NCBI GenBank assembly: GCA_028533045.1
Contig: JAQQAP010000007.1
Coordinates: 62,001-126,000, forward strand
From: Spirochaetales bacterium
GTDB lineage: Bacteria; Spirochaetota; Spirochaetia; DSM-2461
Direction of reading: 5' to 3'
DNA: 64,000 bases
In this document: positions 25,568-33,527 of the stretch, one piece after another
Numbering within the stretch: the stretch's first letter is position 1
Layout: the number at the start of each line of letters is the position of its first letter
Translations under genes and position numbers: made by a program
Notes under the pieces: generated by a model
What the model saw: only the letters and a program-made list of their open reading frames with translations
Databases searched by the model: none
What the model was told of the DNA's origin: nothing

Positions 25568-27118
25568 CTAATCCCACCTACAAACCCTGTTTCGCCCTTC
25601 ATCCTTGGCACGGTACATAGCTTGGTCAGCCTGGTCGAGACAGGTATCTAAAGTCATCCCTTTCTGCGGTAGATAAGTGCTAATTCCAAAACTTGCGGTT
25701 ATTTGGATGAGGTGTTCCCCAAACTCAACAGGGCTGTTCTCTATTATGGCTCTTAGCCGTTCCATAACCTTTGACGCTTCTTCCGAAGACGTACGGGGAA
25801 GGAGGGCGACAAATTCTTCGCCCCCATACCGGGCACAAAGACTGCCGGCTCGCATGTTGTTACCCAAAATCTGACTAACTGTTTTAAGCGCTTCATCTCC
25901 GGCATTATGACCAAAGGTATCATTGACTCTCTTAAAGAAGTCTATATCAAGGATAATAAGGGAGAAAGGACTGTTGTCCCGCTCGGCCTGGGCAATTTCA
26001 TCTGCAGCAAATCTAAAAAATTGCCGGCGATTGGGAAGACCTGTCAAAGTATCTATAGAGGCAAGATGCTCAAGTTGATTCACGTAACCCTGCAGTTCAG
26101 TAATATCCCGCAGTACAAAGAGGTCTCCTCTTTTACCGTAAAGTTTATGGGTGAGATCTGTTCGGGTGACTCTAAAGATGGCATGTGTTCCATTTTGTCT
26201 TTGGTAGTTAATATCAGAGCTTTTCTCGATGGAGGAGAGGAACTCGTAAAGCTTTGGGTTGGTCGCTTCAATCGACTTGCCCAAACAGAATTTATCTTCC
26301 CTAAAAAATGTGTTCTTAACCATTTTGTTGTACTCTATTAATCGGCCTTCCTTATCTATTACCAGAACGCCCTCGTCCAGAGAGTCAAGCATTAAATCCT
26401 TTTCCACAGGAGTCAGATCAAAAAGCTGAATTCTTACTATCCCCCAAAAAAAGAGAAGACCGGCTGCGCTAAAGAATAGAGGCCCCAAATCAAGATTGTA
26501 GGGAAAGCCCATGGTGAGATTTATAAGATACCCGGCCATGGGAAGTAGAGCGGCTGTTGCCATGAGAATACATTGACCGCGAAACCTATCCTTCATGGTA
26601 CACATATTCAAGAGCATTTTTATTGTTCCCACAAAGGCAACAAGTGATTGGAAAATGTTTACGGGGTAATAGAGGGCACCCTTCTCTGTAACGAGAATGG
26701 ATAAAGACACATCGGGAAGAAGCCGGAAACTTCTATACATGAGGTGATGAAAAGGATTTGTCAGGACGAGAACCAGAATGAGAAAGGGGAAGAGAAAGAG
26801 GCCCTTTTCATATTTTTTAAACGTTTCCATCCTTTCTGCCTCATCCCCCTTATACAACCAGGCAACGGCAAACCAAAGGTAAGGGATGAAACTCAAACCA
26901 ATATATTCGAAATTCAGCCAAAATCGAGCCATTTCCAGGGTGGCCATGGAAAGTTCAATAAAATAGCTGGTACCGTAGAGACTTATGCAAAACATAAGAC
27001 CGGCAAAATAGTACAGAGTCGGGGGTTTATTCTTTTTAGCAATGACAAAAATCGCAAGGGCCAGGGAAATCAAAGCCGAGATGTGTATCGCGATTTTCAG
27101 AAAGGGGATCGTGATCAT
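25568..27118 (-). CDS. Diguanylate cyclase with 7TM sensor, PAS and GGDEF domains
   Basis: Membrane-bound diguanylate cyclase of 516 residues making c-di-GMP. The N-terminal ~225 residues hold seven helices of the His_kinase_N7TM type (WLNFEYIGLSFIPYLWF is characteristic). A PAS-like domain follows (about 235-340: 'LDEGVLVIDKEGRLIEYN'), and a GGDEF domain occupies the C terminus: 'DTLTGLPNRR', metal Asp in 'ILDIDFFKRVNDTFGHNAGDE', and active site GGEEF near residue 432. The residues five positions upstream, where an inhibitory RxxD site would sit, read RAGS, so product inhibition at an I-site is unlikely. No clear ribosome site precedes the ATG at 27118. It converges on the ABC exporter operon. 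Confidence 0.9.
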   Translation of the reverse strand: MITIPFLKIAIHISALISLALAIFVIAKKNKPPTLYYFAGLMFCISLYGTSYFIELSMATLEMARFWLNFEYIGLSFIPYLWFAVAWLYKGDEAERMETFKKYEKGLFLFPFLILVLVLTNPFHHLMYRSFRLLPDVSLSILVTEKGALYYPVNIFQSLVAFVGTIKMLLNMCTMKDRFRGQCILMATAALLPMAGYLINLTMGFPYNLDLGPLFFSAAGLLFFWGIVRIQLFDLTPVEKDLMLDSLDEGVLVIDKEGRLIEYNKMVKNTFFREDKFCLGKSIEATNPKLYEFLSSIEKSSDINYQRQNGTHAIFRVTRTDLTHKLYGKRGDLFVLRDITELQGYVNQLEHLASIDTLTGLPNRRQFFRFAADEIAQAERDNSPFSLIILDIDFFKRVNDTFGHNAGDEALKTVSQILGNNMRAGSLCARYGGEEFVALLPRTSSEEASKVMERLRAIIENSPVEFGEHLIQITASFGISTYLPQKGMTLDTCLDQADQAMYRAKDEGRNRVCRWD

Positions 27119-27222
27119 TTTTTATTCCGTTTTTTAATTACCAAAATAATATCCTTTAAATCATAATCGAACAAGTCTTCCCCCCTTCTCTGTGTGACTA
27201 TTCTGTTAAAATAATAGAGAAA

Positions 27223-28248
27223 CTACTCCGGCTTAACCGCAGCTCCCACAGATGCATCGAGAAACCATACCTCTGCATAGGCCCCGTTGGCATACTGGTC
27301 GGGAATTATTCCGCCGTAAACTTCGGCTCCCGTATTCCAGATCATGTTGTCCGCAGGATTTTTACCGTTTGTCTGATTGTAGGCCCCCTGTTTGAAGTAT
27401 TGTCGCTCTCCGGCATAAGCCTGGGCTCTTTCCGTGCCGTCCTGTCCGGTAGATTCGAATACGGTAAGAACCTGCTGGGGAATATCTTCATACTTGGTAT
27501 AGTCCGACTCAATCAAACTCTTGGTAAAAGTCTTGGTAGGATGGCCTTCGGCACTAAAAGTCAGGTACATGATACCTTCGTAGACGTTTACTTCATAGCT
27601 AAAGAGCTCACCCAGTTCGATGCCCTCTTCCGGCTCGGGAGGATAGCTGTCTTTCTCATCCCCCACAACGGTCCAGTCATTACCCCATACTGCTGTAGCA
27701 ACATCCCATCGCTCCGAATTGCTTCCCGAAGTATTGATTTCATAGTTCCAAAAGAGGGAACCTTTACTATGACCGGGATACTTCTTGTAATAGATTTTAA
27801 GCGGTTCGTTTTCATGGCCTTCGTCACTATGAATCTGGCCTACAACAACGGAGAAGGAGGCAGGAACACGAGCATCGGCGGTGGTGGAAACATGCATAAC
27901 CTTTAAGGTCCCCGTCATTCTTCCACCCTCTTCCGGCGTCCATTCCCCGAATTCTCTCAGTTCAGAACGGGTATTGGAGGAGTTGGGTGTGGTTTTTCCC
28001 GCATTGGGAGTTTTATAGACGACCCAATCTTCTTCATCGGAATGGGTATAGAAAAAGTCTTCATTCTCATATCCGACCAGGCTGGTTTTCGTCATTCCAT
28101 TTCCCATGGTAATCTTCCATTTATTAAAATAGGGTATGACGTCGGAAGGAGTCAGGTTCGCCACTTCCTCCACGCTCTCTCCGGAACTCATGCAGGATAG
28201 AGATCCCACCATAATAAGCATTAATAATACCGATTTAAAAATCTTCAT
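27223..28248 (-). CDS. Alginate lyase, polysaccharide lyase family 7 lipoprotein
   Basis: Secreted lyase that cleaves alginate by beta-elimination. All three PL7 signatures are present: 'SSNTRSELRE' (family R-T/S-E-L-R), 'VVVGQIHS' (QIH) and 'YFKQGAYNQ' (YFKxGxYNQ), together providing the Arg, Gln, His and Tyr of the active site. The start is ATG 28248, supported by GAGGGAG upstream; it gives the lipoprotein signal MKIFKSVLLMLIMVGSLSC (Cys19). The in-frame ATG 28287 only adds residues with no signal function. The enzyme is 341 residues, a one-domain form with no carbohydrate-binding module. Together with the beta-helix lipoprotein and the cytoplasmic GH9/GH36 enzymes it points to use of algal or plant polysaccharides. 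Confidence 0.93.
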   Translation of the reverse strand: MKIFKSVLLMLIMVGSLSCMSSGESVEEVANLTPSDVIPYFNKWKITMGNGMTKTSLVGYENEDFFYTHSDEEDWVVYKTPNAGKTTPNSSNTRSELREFGEWTPEEGGRMTGTLKVMHVSTTADARVPASFSVVVGQIHSDEGHENEPLKIYYKKYPGHSKGSLFWNYEINTSGSNSERWDVATAVWGNDWTVVGDEKDSYPPEPEEGIELGELFSYEVNVYEGIMYLTFSAEGHPTKTFTKSLIESDYTKYEDIPQQVLTVFESTGQDGTERAQAYAGERQYFKQGAYNQTNGKNPADNMIWNTGAEVYGGIIPDQYANGAYAEVWFLDASVGAAVKPE

Positions 28249-28298
28249 AAAGACTCCCTCTCGTAACAATAGTTTTCTTCCCGTCATTGTATCATAGA

Positions 28299-28327
28299 TT
28301 GAAAATTTTCCTACTTTAATTTACCTT
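28299..28327 (+). promoter_or_regulatory. Promoter of ppnP
   Basis: TTGAAA (28299-28304), 17-base spacer, TACCTT (28322-28327). The ribosome site AGGAGA and ATG 28349 follow. It is divergent from the alginate lyase gene. Confidence 0.5.
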
Positions 28328-28348
28328 TTAGCCAACAGGAGAAAGATT

Positions 28349-28663
28349 ATGAAATTTGACAATGTTTCGGTCGTAAAAAAGGCCAATATTTATTTTGACG
28401 GCAAGGTAACAAGCCGTATCATCGAATTTGCCGACGGAGAAAAGAAAACCCTGGGAATCATGCTGCCCGGAGAGTACGAATTCGGTACGGAAGCCAAGGA
28501 AATCATGGAAGTAATGGCGGGAAGCATGGATATTATGCTCCCCGGTGAAACGGAGTATACCACCTACGCAGCGGGGACTTCCTTTGAAGTACCGGCCAAC
28601 TCCAAGTTTAAGCTGATTATTAAGGAACCGGCCGACTACTGCTGTTCCTACATTACCGACTAA
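28349..28663 (+). CDS. ppnP: Pyrimidine/purine nucleoside phosphorylase
   Basis: Small cupin-like phosphorylase (PpnP, former DUF1255), 104 residues, the usual family length. It splits nucleosides such as uridine, cytidine, thymidine and adenosine with phosphate to give the free base and ribose-1-phosphate. Family landmarks: '[19 protein letters not shown]', '[18 protein letters not shown]', '[16 protein letters not shown]'. The ATG 28349 is preceded by CAGGAGA. Its position beside the pyrimidine uptake and breakdown island suggests it feeds free uracil/thymine into that pathway. It overlaps the end of the convergent MarC gene by four bases. Confidence 0.92.
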   Translation: MKFDNVSVVKKANIYFDGKVTSRIIEFADGEKKTLGIMLPGEYEFGTEAKEIMEVMAGSMDIMLPGETEYTTYAAGTSFEVPANSKFKLIIKEPADYCCSYITD

Positions 28664-29256
28664 GCCAGAAGCCCTCGGGCACCGGCAAAGACCATCTGAG
28701 CCGAGAGGGCGGAAAGGATAAGACCGGTTAATCGGCTCAGAACGGAGATTCCCTTCTCCTTTAATACTCTGTGAAACCAGGGGGAAAGGAGAAGGATAAC
28801 CCCCAATAGAAGTACGGAAATAGTTAAGGCCCCTACCCCAACAAGGTAATCGCTCAATTCATGAAAATCGGCCCCTAAAACCATGAGCATACCAATCGTA
28901 CCGGGACCAACGGTTACAGGAATGGAAAGGGGAACTACGGAAATATCGGTGTTCCCGTCTATGGTTTTGCTCTGCGCTTCATGGCCTTTAACCAAATCCA
29001 CAGCACTTAAAAAGAGAATTGCCCCGGCTCCCACCTTAAAAGCATCCACAGTTATGCTGAATAGGGCAAAGATATAACTGCCCCCGAAAATCAGTATTAA
29101 ACAGATAATCTCTATGGAAAGAATCATCTTGTAAACGAGGGTACGCTTCTCCTTTGCATCAAGCTCCGATGTCATAGTCAGAAACATGGAGAGAACAAAA
29201 AAGGGAGTGAAGATAAAAAAGAGCTGGACCGTCATGGTAAAAAGCTGTGATGCCAC
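28660..29256 (-). CDS. MarC-family integral membrane protein
   Basis: Six-helix membrane protein of the MarC/SNG1 family (UPF0056), 198 residues. The sequence '[17 protein letters not shown]' opens the first helix; '[15 protein letters not shown]' is the conserved P-x-x-x-G-P-G element and '[17 protein letters not shown]' the last helix. Function of the family is not established; the old link to multiple antibiotic resistance has not held up. I place the start at GTG 29256, which has GGAGG at the right distance (six bases). The ATG at 29310 would put the first codons inside the terminator hairpin of the upstream operon, which is implausible. Confidence 0.85.
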   Translation of the reverse strand: MASQLFTMTVQLFFIFTPFFVLSMFLTMTSELDAKEKRTLVYKMILSIEIICLILIFGGSYIFALFSITVDAFKVGAGAILFLSAVDLVKGHEAQSKTIDGNTDISVVPLSIPVTVGPGTIGMLMVLGADFHELSDYLVGVGALTISVLLLGVILLLSPWFHRVLKEKGISVLSRLTGLILSALSAQMVFAGARGLLA

Positions 29257-29276
29257 GTAGCGCCTCCGTAGGTAAT

Positions 29277-29307
29277 AAAAAACCCGCCCCGGAATACAGG
29301 GCGGGTT
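29277..29307 (-). terminator. Rho-independent terminator of the pyrimidine importer operon
   Basis: Minus strand reads AACCCGCCC (29307-29299), nine-base loop, GGGCGGGTT (29289-29281), then a T-run. It lies 20 bases after the stop of the binding-protein gene, closing the importer operon and separating it from MarC. Confidence 0.9.
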
Positions 29308-29326
29308 CATTTAACTATAAAGTGAA

Positions 29327-30424
29327 CTACATGGTCTTGTAAACAAGAACCAGTCCGGATCTCTGGTAGAACTGAGCCACTTCCAGAAGTCCCATTCCAC
29401 CGGCGTTAGCGGCGATGAGATTGGAAACCCAGGTTACACCAAAGTCAACCTGACCGGTGAAAACAGCGGTAGTTTCACCAATGTCTCCCCCACCGGGGAT
29501 GATAGAAACGTTCAGGCCCGCTTCTTCGAAGTATCCCTTGTCCAGAGCTACGTAGTAACCCATGAACTGAGCCTGGGGCAACCACTTAAGCTGTACGCTT
29601 ACGTCGGATTTTTCTACGGCGAACTTACCGTCGGAAGCCATGGCTTCTTCCCAGTACATGGTAGATCGGATATCGTCCAGAGTCAGCTTGCTCAGAGCAT
29701 CGGCCGCTACGGAGTCTTCCAGCTTGATGTAGGTCTTGGCCAGGTCAAGAGTCTGCTGCATAGCGGTTTCAACCATTTTACCGTATTCGGTAACGGTAGC
29801 GCCGGTTGTGTCGGTTTCAACAAGCTTCTTTACTTCAGAAGCCATGTAAGCCTGGTGCTCGGGAGATACGGAAGAACCGTAGTTAAATACGATTTCCGCC
29901 GCTTCTTCCGGGTTGGCACAGGCGTATTCCCATCCCTTAACGGCAGCATAGATAAAAGCCTTAACCGTGTTGGGGTTGGCAGCGGCAAATTCGGCGGTAC
30001 AGAAGAGGTTGTCTTCCAACATAGCCACGCCTTCGTCGTTCATATCGATGTAGGAAACGTCATCACCGTAAGCGTAACCGCCGGCGTAGTCGTTCTTAAC
30101 CAGACCCAATTCATTGTAGGTCATGGCTGAAGCGGCCAGGATAGAGTCGTCATCGAATCCGTCCATATCAAAAGCCTGGCTCAGGTAAGTGGTAGGCTGG
30201 CCGTACTTGGTCAAAAGAGCCTGAATTTCATACTCATTTCCCAGACCCCAGTTTCCTACCTGGCCTTTAGTGGCTGCATCTACAACAATGGATTCCACAG
30301 AAGCGTCTTTGCCGTAGTAGGTAATCTCTTCCATCTCTTCGGAACCGTTACTCCAAAGAGCCGTTACACTGAGAAAAGCTGTCATTAGGAGAGCCGCACT
30401 TTTCTTACTATTAAACCTCATCAT
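29327..30424 (-). CDS. Circularly permuted NMT1/THI5-like substrate-binding protein
   Basis: Periplasmic binding protein of the pyrimidine importer (SsuA/THI5/NMT1 family), 365 residues with signal peptide SKKSAALLMTAFLSVTALWS. The order of segments is inverted. In family members the mature protein begins 'VSVQLKWLPQAQFMGYY...KGYF', runs through 'GVTWVSNLIA' and 'QRSGLVLV', and then continues 'GK.VGNWGLGNEYEI'. Here VGNWGLGNEYEI is at residues ~55-66, the usual C-terminal end (LDDIRSTMYWEEA) is near residue 255, and it is joined by a short linker to VSVQLKWLPQAQF; the protein stops right after QRSGLVLVYK. Nothing is missing, only the order is changed. It is the last gene of the importer operon, followed by a terminator. 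The start ATG 30424 has AGGAGG upstream. Ligand is probably a pyrimidine, from context. Confidence 0.85.
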   Translation of the reverse strand: MMRFNSKKSAALLMTAFLSVTALWSNGSEEMEEITYYGKDASVESIVVDAATKGQVGNWGLGNEYEIQALLTKYGQPTTYLSQAFDMDGFDDDSILAASAMTYNELGLVKNDYAGGYAYGDDVSYIDMNDEGVAMLEDNLFCTAEFAAANPNTVKAFIYAAVKGWEYACANPEEAAEIVFNYGSSVSPEHQAYMASEVKKLVETDTTGATVTEYGKMVETAMQQTLDLAKTYIKLEDSVAADALSKLTLDDIRSTMYWEEAMASDGKFAVEKSDVSVQLKWLPQAQFMGYYVALDKGYFEEAGLNVSIIPGGGDIGETTAVFTGQVDFGVTWVSNLIAANAGGMGLLEVAQFYQRSGLVLVYKTM

Positions 30425-30464
30425 ATCTATCCTCCTGTGATTGAGTGGTTTACAAAATTATTTG

Positions 30465-31271
30465 TTACGCTCTTCGACCTTTCATAAAGATCCGTTCGAA
30501 GAACAGTAGCAGTACATACATGGTGATACCGATAACAAAAGCGGCACCAATATAAGCCCAGGCCGTAGCGTACTGGGCCAAAACGATATTTTCCCGAATC
30601 TGACGTCCCACGCCAATGATGTATTCCGCAAAATACTCACTAACCATGGCACTGATGATACTTCCGGGAACGCTGACTCTCAGGGCCGTAAAAATATAGG
30701 GCACGCTGTTGGGTACCTTCAGCTTAAGGAAGATGGTGAGCTGTCCGGCCGCCAGGGAGTGCATCAAGTCTTCCGAAAAGGGCTTAAGCTCCTTAAATCC
30801 CCGATAGGCGTTTACGCTCATGGCCACGGTACACATAATCATGACCACCAGCATTTTCGCCAGCATACTACGCACGTTGGGATCGCGGCTGAAATCCTTG
30901 GTCAGGTTGTTCATAATCGGGGCAATGGCAATGATGGGAACCGCATTGAACGCGGAAACCACGGCCAGGCCGCCGACTCCCCAGGTGGGGAAAGCGGAAG
31001 CGATAATCGCCAGCAAGTAGCCAAGGAGGGAACCGAGTACCAATCCCCCCACAGCCACAATCACCGTTGCCTTTACGTTTAACAGTACCTTGGGTATATT
31101 CTCCGAAATAATCTTGATGATTCTCGAAGGGAGGGGCAGGGTAAAAGGATCCGCTCCGGTTATGACGTGGAGCGCACCTGACTGCCATAGGGTAATAATA
31201 AAGACCCCAAAAAGAACGGGCAAAAAGATGGATGAAAATCGGTCTGCATCAATGGTTAGTTTCTTTTTCAT
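30465..31271 (-). CDS. ABC importer permease 2 (pyrimidine-type)
   Basis: Inner-membrane permease of 268 residues with about six helices, BPD_transp_1 fold, similar to SsuC/ThiX-type permeases. The EAA coupling loop reads 'EDLMHSLAAGQLTIFLKLKVPNSVPYIFTALR', quoted in parts: LMHSLAAGQLTIF and KVPNSVPYIFTALR. ATG 31271 overlaps the TAA of permease 1 (TAATG), with AAGGAG upstream, so the two are translationally coupled. It is a paralogue of permease 1; they should form a heterodimer. Third gene of the ATPase-permease-permease-binding protein operon driven by the sigma-54 promoter at 32.97 kb. Confidence 0.9.
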   Translation of the reverse strand: MKKKLTIDADRFSSIFLPVLFGVFIITLWQSGALHVITGADPFTLPLPSRIIKIISENIPKVLLNVKATVIVAVGGLVLGSLLGYLLAIIASAFPTWGVGGLAVVSAFNAVPIIAIAPIMNNLTKDFSRDPNVRSMLAKMLVVMIMCTVAMSVNAYRGFKELKPFSEDLMHSLAAGQLTIFLKLKVPNSVPYIFTALRVSVPGSIISAMVSEYFAEYIIGVGRQIRENIVLAQYATAWAYIGAAFVIGITMYVLLLFFERIFMKGRRA

Positions 31272-32092
31272 TAGACATCACTCCTTTTTGCCACTGCCTG
31301 GGGAGAAAAGAGTCTCTCCAGAAGGGACATAAGCTGATAACTGAGAATACCCACGAAGGCACTCACGAATACGATTTGCCAAAAGACGTAAATAGACATG
31401 GCGTGTTTGAGTGACTGGGAAAGCATACAGCCCAGTCCGCCGCCACCCTGAAGGGTGTCCACCAAAATGGAAGCGGTAATGGCCATGGGGGCGGCGATCT
31501 TCAGCCCCGTAAAAAAGTAGGGGATGCACGACGGAAGAAGCAGCTTCGTATAGATGTGCCACTGGCTCGCAGCCAGAGAGTGCATCAGGTCGTACTTTTC
31601 CTGCTCCACCGACTTCAAACCGGCCAGGGTATTGGTCGCCACCGGATAAAAGGTCAGGATAGCGGCAATAACAACACGGCTTTTATCAATATCCCGGGTT
31701 ATGGCCAGCACGATTGGGGCCATCCCCAGAATCGGAATCATCTGAATCATCATAAGGTAGGGGAAAACGGTCTTTTCCACTGCCAGGAAGAGTCTCATGA
31801 CTAGAGCCATGGCAAACCCCACAGCCACTCCAATAGCAAACCCTATACCGGCCCGGCCCAAAGTTACGCCGGTGTTACCTATAACGATCTGCCAGGCTGT
31901 CTGTTTATTACTCACCATTCGATCGCTAAAGACGGATTCCACGATCTGTCCCAGATGGGGCAGCACATTTTCCGGAGTCCGCTTAGTCTGGGCAATAGAG
32001 GTAGCCCCCAACTCCCAGACAAGAATCAACCCGATAATCCAAACGAGGATCACCAGCTTATCGGTTATCTTTTTCTTTTGAATCGCTGTCAT
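31271..32092 (-). CDS. ABC importer permease 1 (pyrimidine-type)
   Basis: Inner-membrane permease of 273 residues with BPD_transp_1 fold. Its EAA loop shares the pattern of permease 2 (DLMHSLAASQWHIYTKLLLP, then SCIPYFFTGLK). An N-terminal helix (LVILVWIIGLILVWELGA) is followed by a periplasmic segment and a five-helix core. ATG 32092 has GGGAG seven bases upstream and lies two bases after the ATPase stop. The closely matched LMHSLAA elements in both permeases indicate origin by duplication. Family members import sulfonates, thiamine precursors, nitrate or pyrimidines; context favours pyrimidines. Confidence 0.9.
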   Translation of the reverse strand: MTAIQKKKITDKLVILVWIIGLILVWELGATSIAQTKRTPENVLPHLGQIVESVFSDRMVSNKQTAWQIVIGNTGVTLGRAGIGFAIGVAVGFAMALVMRLFLAVEKTVFPYLMMIQMIPILGMAPIVLAITRDIDKSRVVIAAILTFYPVATNTLAGLKSVEQEKYDLMHSLAASQWHIYTKLLLPSCIPYFFTGLKIAAPMAITASILVDTLQGGGGLGCMLSQSLKHAMSIYVFWQIVFVSAFVGILSYQLMSLLERLFSPQAVAKRSDV

Positions 32093-32094
32093 AA

Positions 32095-32874
32095 TCAGAC
32101 TCCCTCAAAGCTGTTTCTCACCTTGCTCACAAGGCTGTTGAACTCGGGAGTTTCCCGGCACTCGAGGGTGCGGGGCTGGGGTATATCCACATCCACCACG
32201 GCGGAAACACGACCGGGATGGGGAGAAAGAACCACAACCCGGTCGGAAAGGAAGACCGATTCCTGAATGTTATGGGTAACAAAAAGGATGGTTTTGTTTG
32301 TCTTCTGCCAAATATCCAAAAGGTCTATATGAAGTTTTTCCTTGGTAAACTCATCAAGAGCGGAAAAGGGCTCATCCATAAGAAGGATTTCCGGATCCAG
32401 CGCCAACGCCCGGGCGATACCGACTCTCTGCTGCATTCCGCCGGATAACTGATGGGGGTATTTTTTACCGAATTTAGTAAGTCCTACCAGTTCAAGCATG
32501 GCATCGACACGGCGGGTTCTCTCCTTTTTGGGAATACCGATGACCTCCATGGGCATACAGATGTTTCTCCGCACCGTTCTCCACTCATAAAGAACCGGGC
32601 TCTGGAATACGATACCGTACTTCTGGCTCATTCTTACTTCATGGGGAGTGCTTCCCTTAACGGAAATAATTCCGGAAGTCGGTTTCTGAAGATCCGCAAC
32701 GGTTCTGAGCAGTGTCGTCTTACCACAGCCGGAAGGTCCCAAAAGAGAAATAAACTCTCCCTGTTTTATATCTAGATTGACATCGGAGAGAGCCTGAATA
32801 TCCTCCCCGCCGTTCTTGTCGGGAAACTTTACGCAAAGCCCTTTTATTTTAATTTCAGTTTCAGCAGTTTCCAT
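32095..32874 (-). CDS. ABC importer ATP-binding protein (pyrimidine-type)
   Basis: ATPase of 259 residues, SsuB/TauB/ThiZ type. Walker A 'LLGPSGCGKTTLLR', signature 'HQLSGGMQQRVGIARAL', Walker B 'ILLMDEPFSALDEFTKE' and switch 'VTHNIQESVFLSDRV' are all intact. Start ATG 32874 is chosen for its AAAGGA ribosome site; the ORF continues in frame to an ATG at 32913 without one. First gene of the importer operon, about 80 bases downstream of the predicted sigma-54 transcription start. Confidence 0.92.
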   Translation of the reverse strand: METAETEIKIKGLCVKFPDKNGGEDIQALSDVNLDIKQGEFISLLGPSGCGKTTLLRTVADLQKPTSGIISVKGSTPHEVRMSQKYGIVFQSPVLYEWRTVRRNICMPMEVIGIPKKERTRRVDAMLELVGLTKFGKKYPHQLSGGMQQRVGIARALALDPEILLMDEPFSALDEFTKEKLHIDLLDIWQKTNKTILFVTHNIQESVFLSDRVVVLSPHPGRVSAVVDVDIPQPRTLECRETPEFNSLVSKVRNSFEGV

Positions 32875-32966
32875 AATCTGGTCCTTTTTAATTTCAAGAT
32901 TCGTAGCTTTCAAAAGGCACTCGGCACTGGGACCGGCATTTTGACAGCAGCCTTACCCACTAATCT

Positions 32967-32983
32967 TGCAATAGTCGTGCCAA
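32967..32983 (-). promoter_or_regulatory. Sigma-54 promoter of the pyrimidine importer operon
   Basis: The minus strand reads TTGGCACGACTATTGCA, a full match to the sigma-54 (RpoN) consensus YTGGCACGRNNNTTGCW, with GG and GC at the correct 12-base offset. Predicted start of transcription is near 32955. Confidence 0.88.
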
Positions 32984-33467
32984 GACTACGATTTAGGAAA
33001 AAATTAAAACCATGCCCCCTATTATAAAAAGGTTAGGAGAAAATACACGTTTTAGAGGGTTACTGTGGAAAGAAGATTCTTTTTTGTAATAGCTTATTGT
33101 TTTTATACTTTTCCGTACTTATTCACAAAGAGAGATTTCTGTAAGTCTGACGACATTCATGTAACAAATTTTGTATCAAACACGCCTCATTTCTCATAAT
33201 CCACTCTGTTTTGTATTCTTTTTCTTCCAAAAGGTGGAATAATTTCCATTATATTACATCTTTGTATGTATTTTAGGTTATTTTTCCCATATTATGTAAT
33301 TATGTCAAAAAATACACAATTAAACAAAAACGTAGAAAAATAGAGCCATTTTGAGTCCTTAATTCCTTTTGTATATAACTTTGCGCCATTAAAAATACAA
33401 TTTCATCTTTCCCAAGGAATAAAATAACCGGGGACAGACGACTAATTTCCCATGAGTTCTCTTAACT
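32984..33467. promoter_or_regulatory. AT-rich control region between two divergent sigma-54 promoters
   Basis: This gap holds no plausible gene. It is AT-rich and contains four direct copies of TTTTGTAT or CTTTGTAT at 33169, 33209, 33260 and 33367, spaced 40, 51 and 107 bases, close to whole helical turns, plus an inverted TTGTAT at 33395-33400. These could be sites for the enhancer-binding activator that sigma-54 promoters need. That role is inferred. Confidence 0.45.
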
Positions 33468-33483
33468 TGGCACAGTCTATGCT
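33468..33483 (+). promoter_or_regulatory. Sigma-54 promoter of the pyrimidine catabolic operon
   Basis: TGGCACAGTCTATGCT with the GG (33469-33470) and GC (33481-33482) elements at the exact 12-base offset; it departs from the consensus at two positions. Transcription would begin near 33494, giving a leader of about 34 bases with AAGGAG before preA. Confidence 0.8.
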
Positions 33484-33527
33484 TATTATGTTTTTATTGG
33501 AAAAAGTTATTACCAAGGAGTCAAAAC

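Noticed and set aside
29277-29310. ATG at 29310 as the start of MarC
   Set aside because: Its first codons fall within a strong terminator hairpin; GTG 29256 has a GGAGG at the proper distance.
32910-32942. A second sigma-54-like element in the sequence around GGCACTCGGCACTGG
   Set aside because: GG and GC elements do not lie at the required 12-base offset in either strand.
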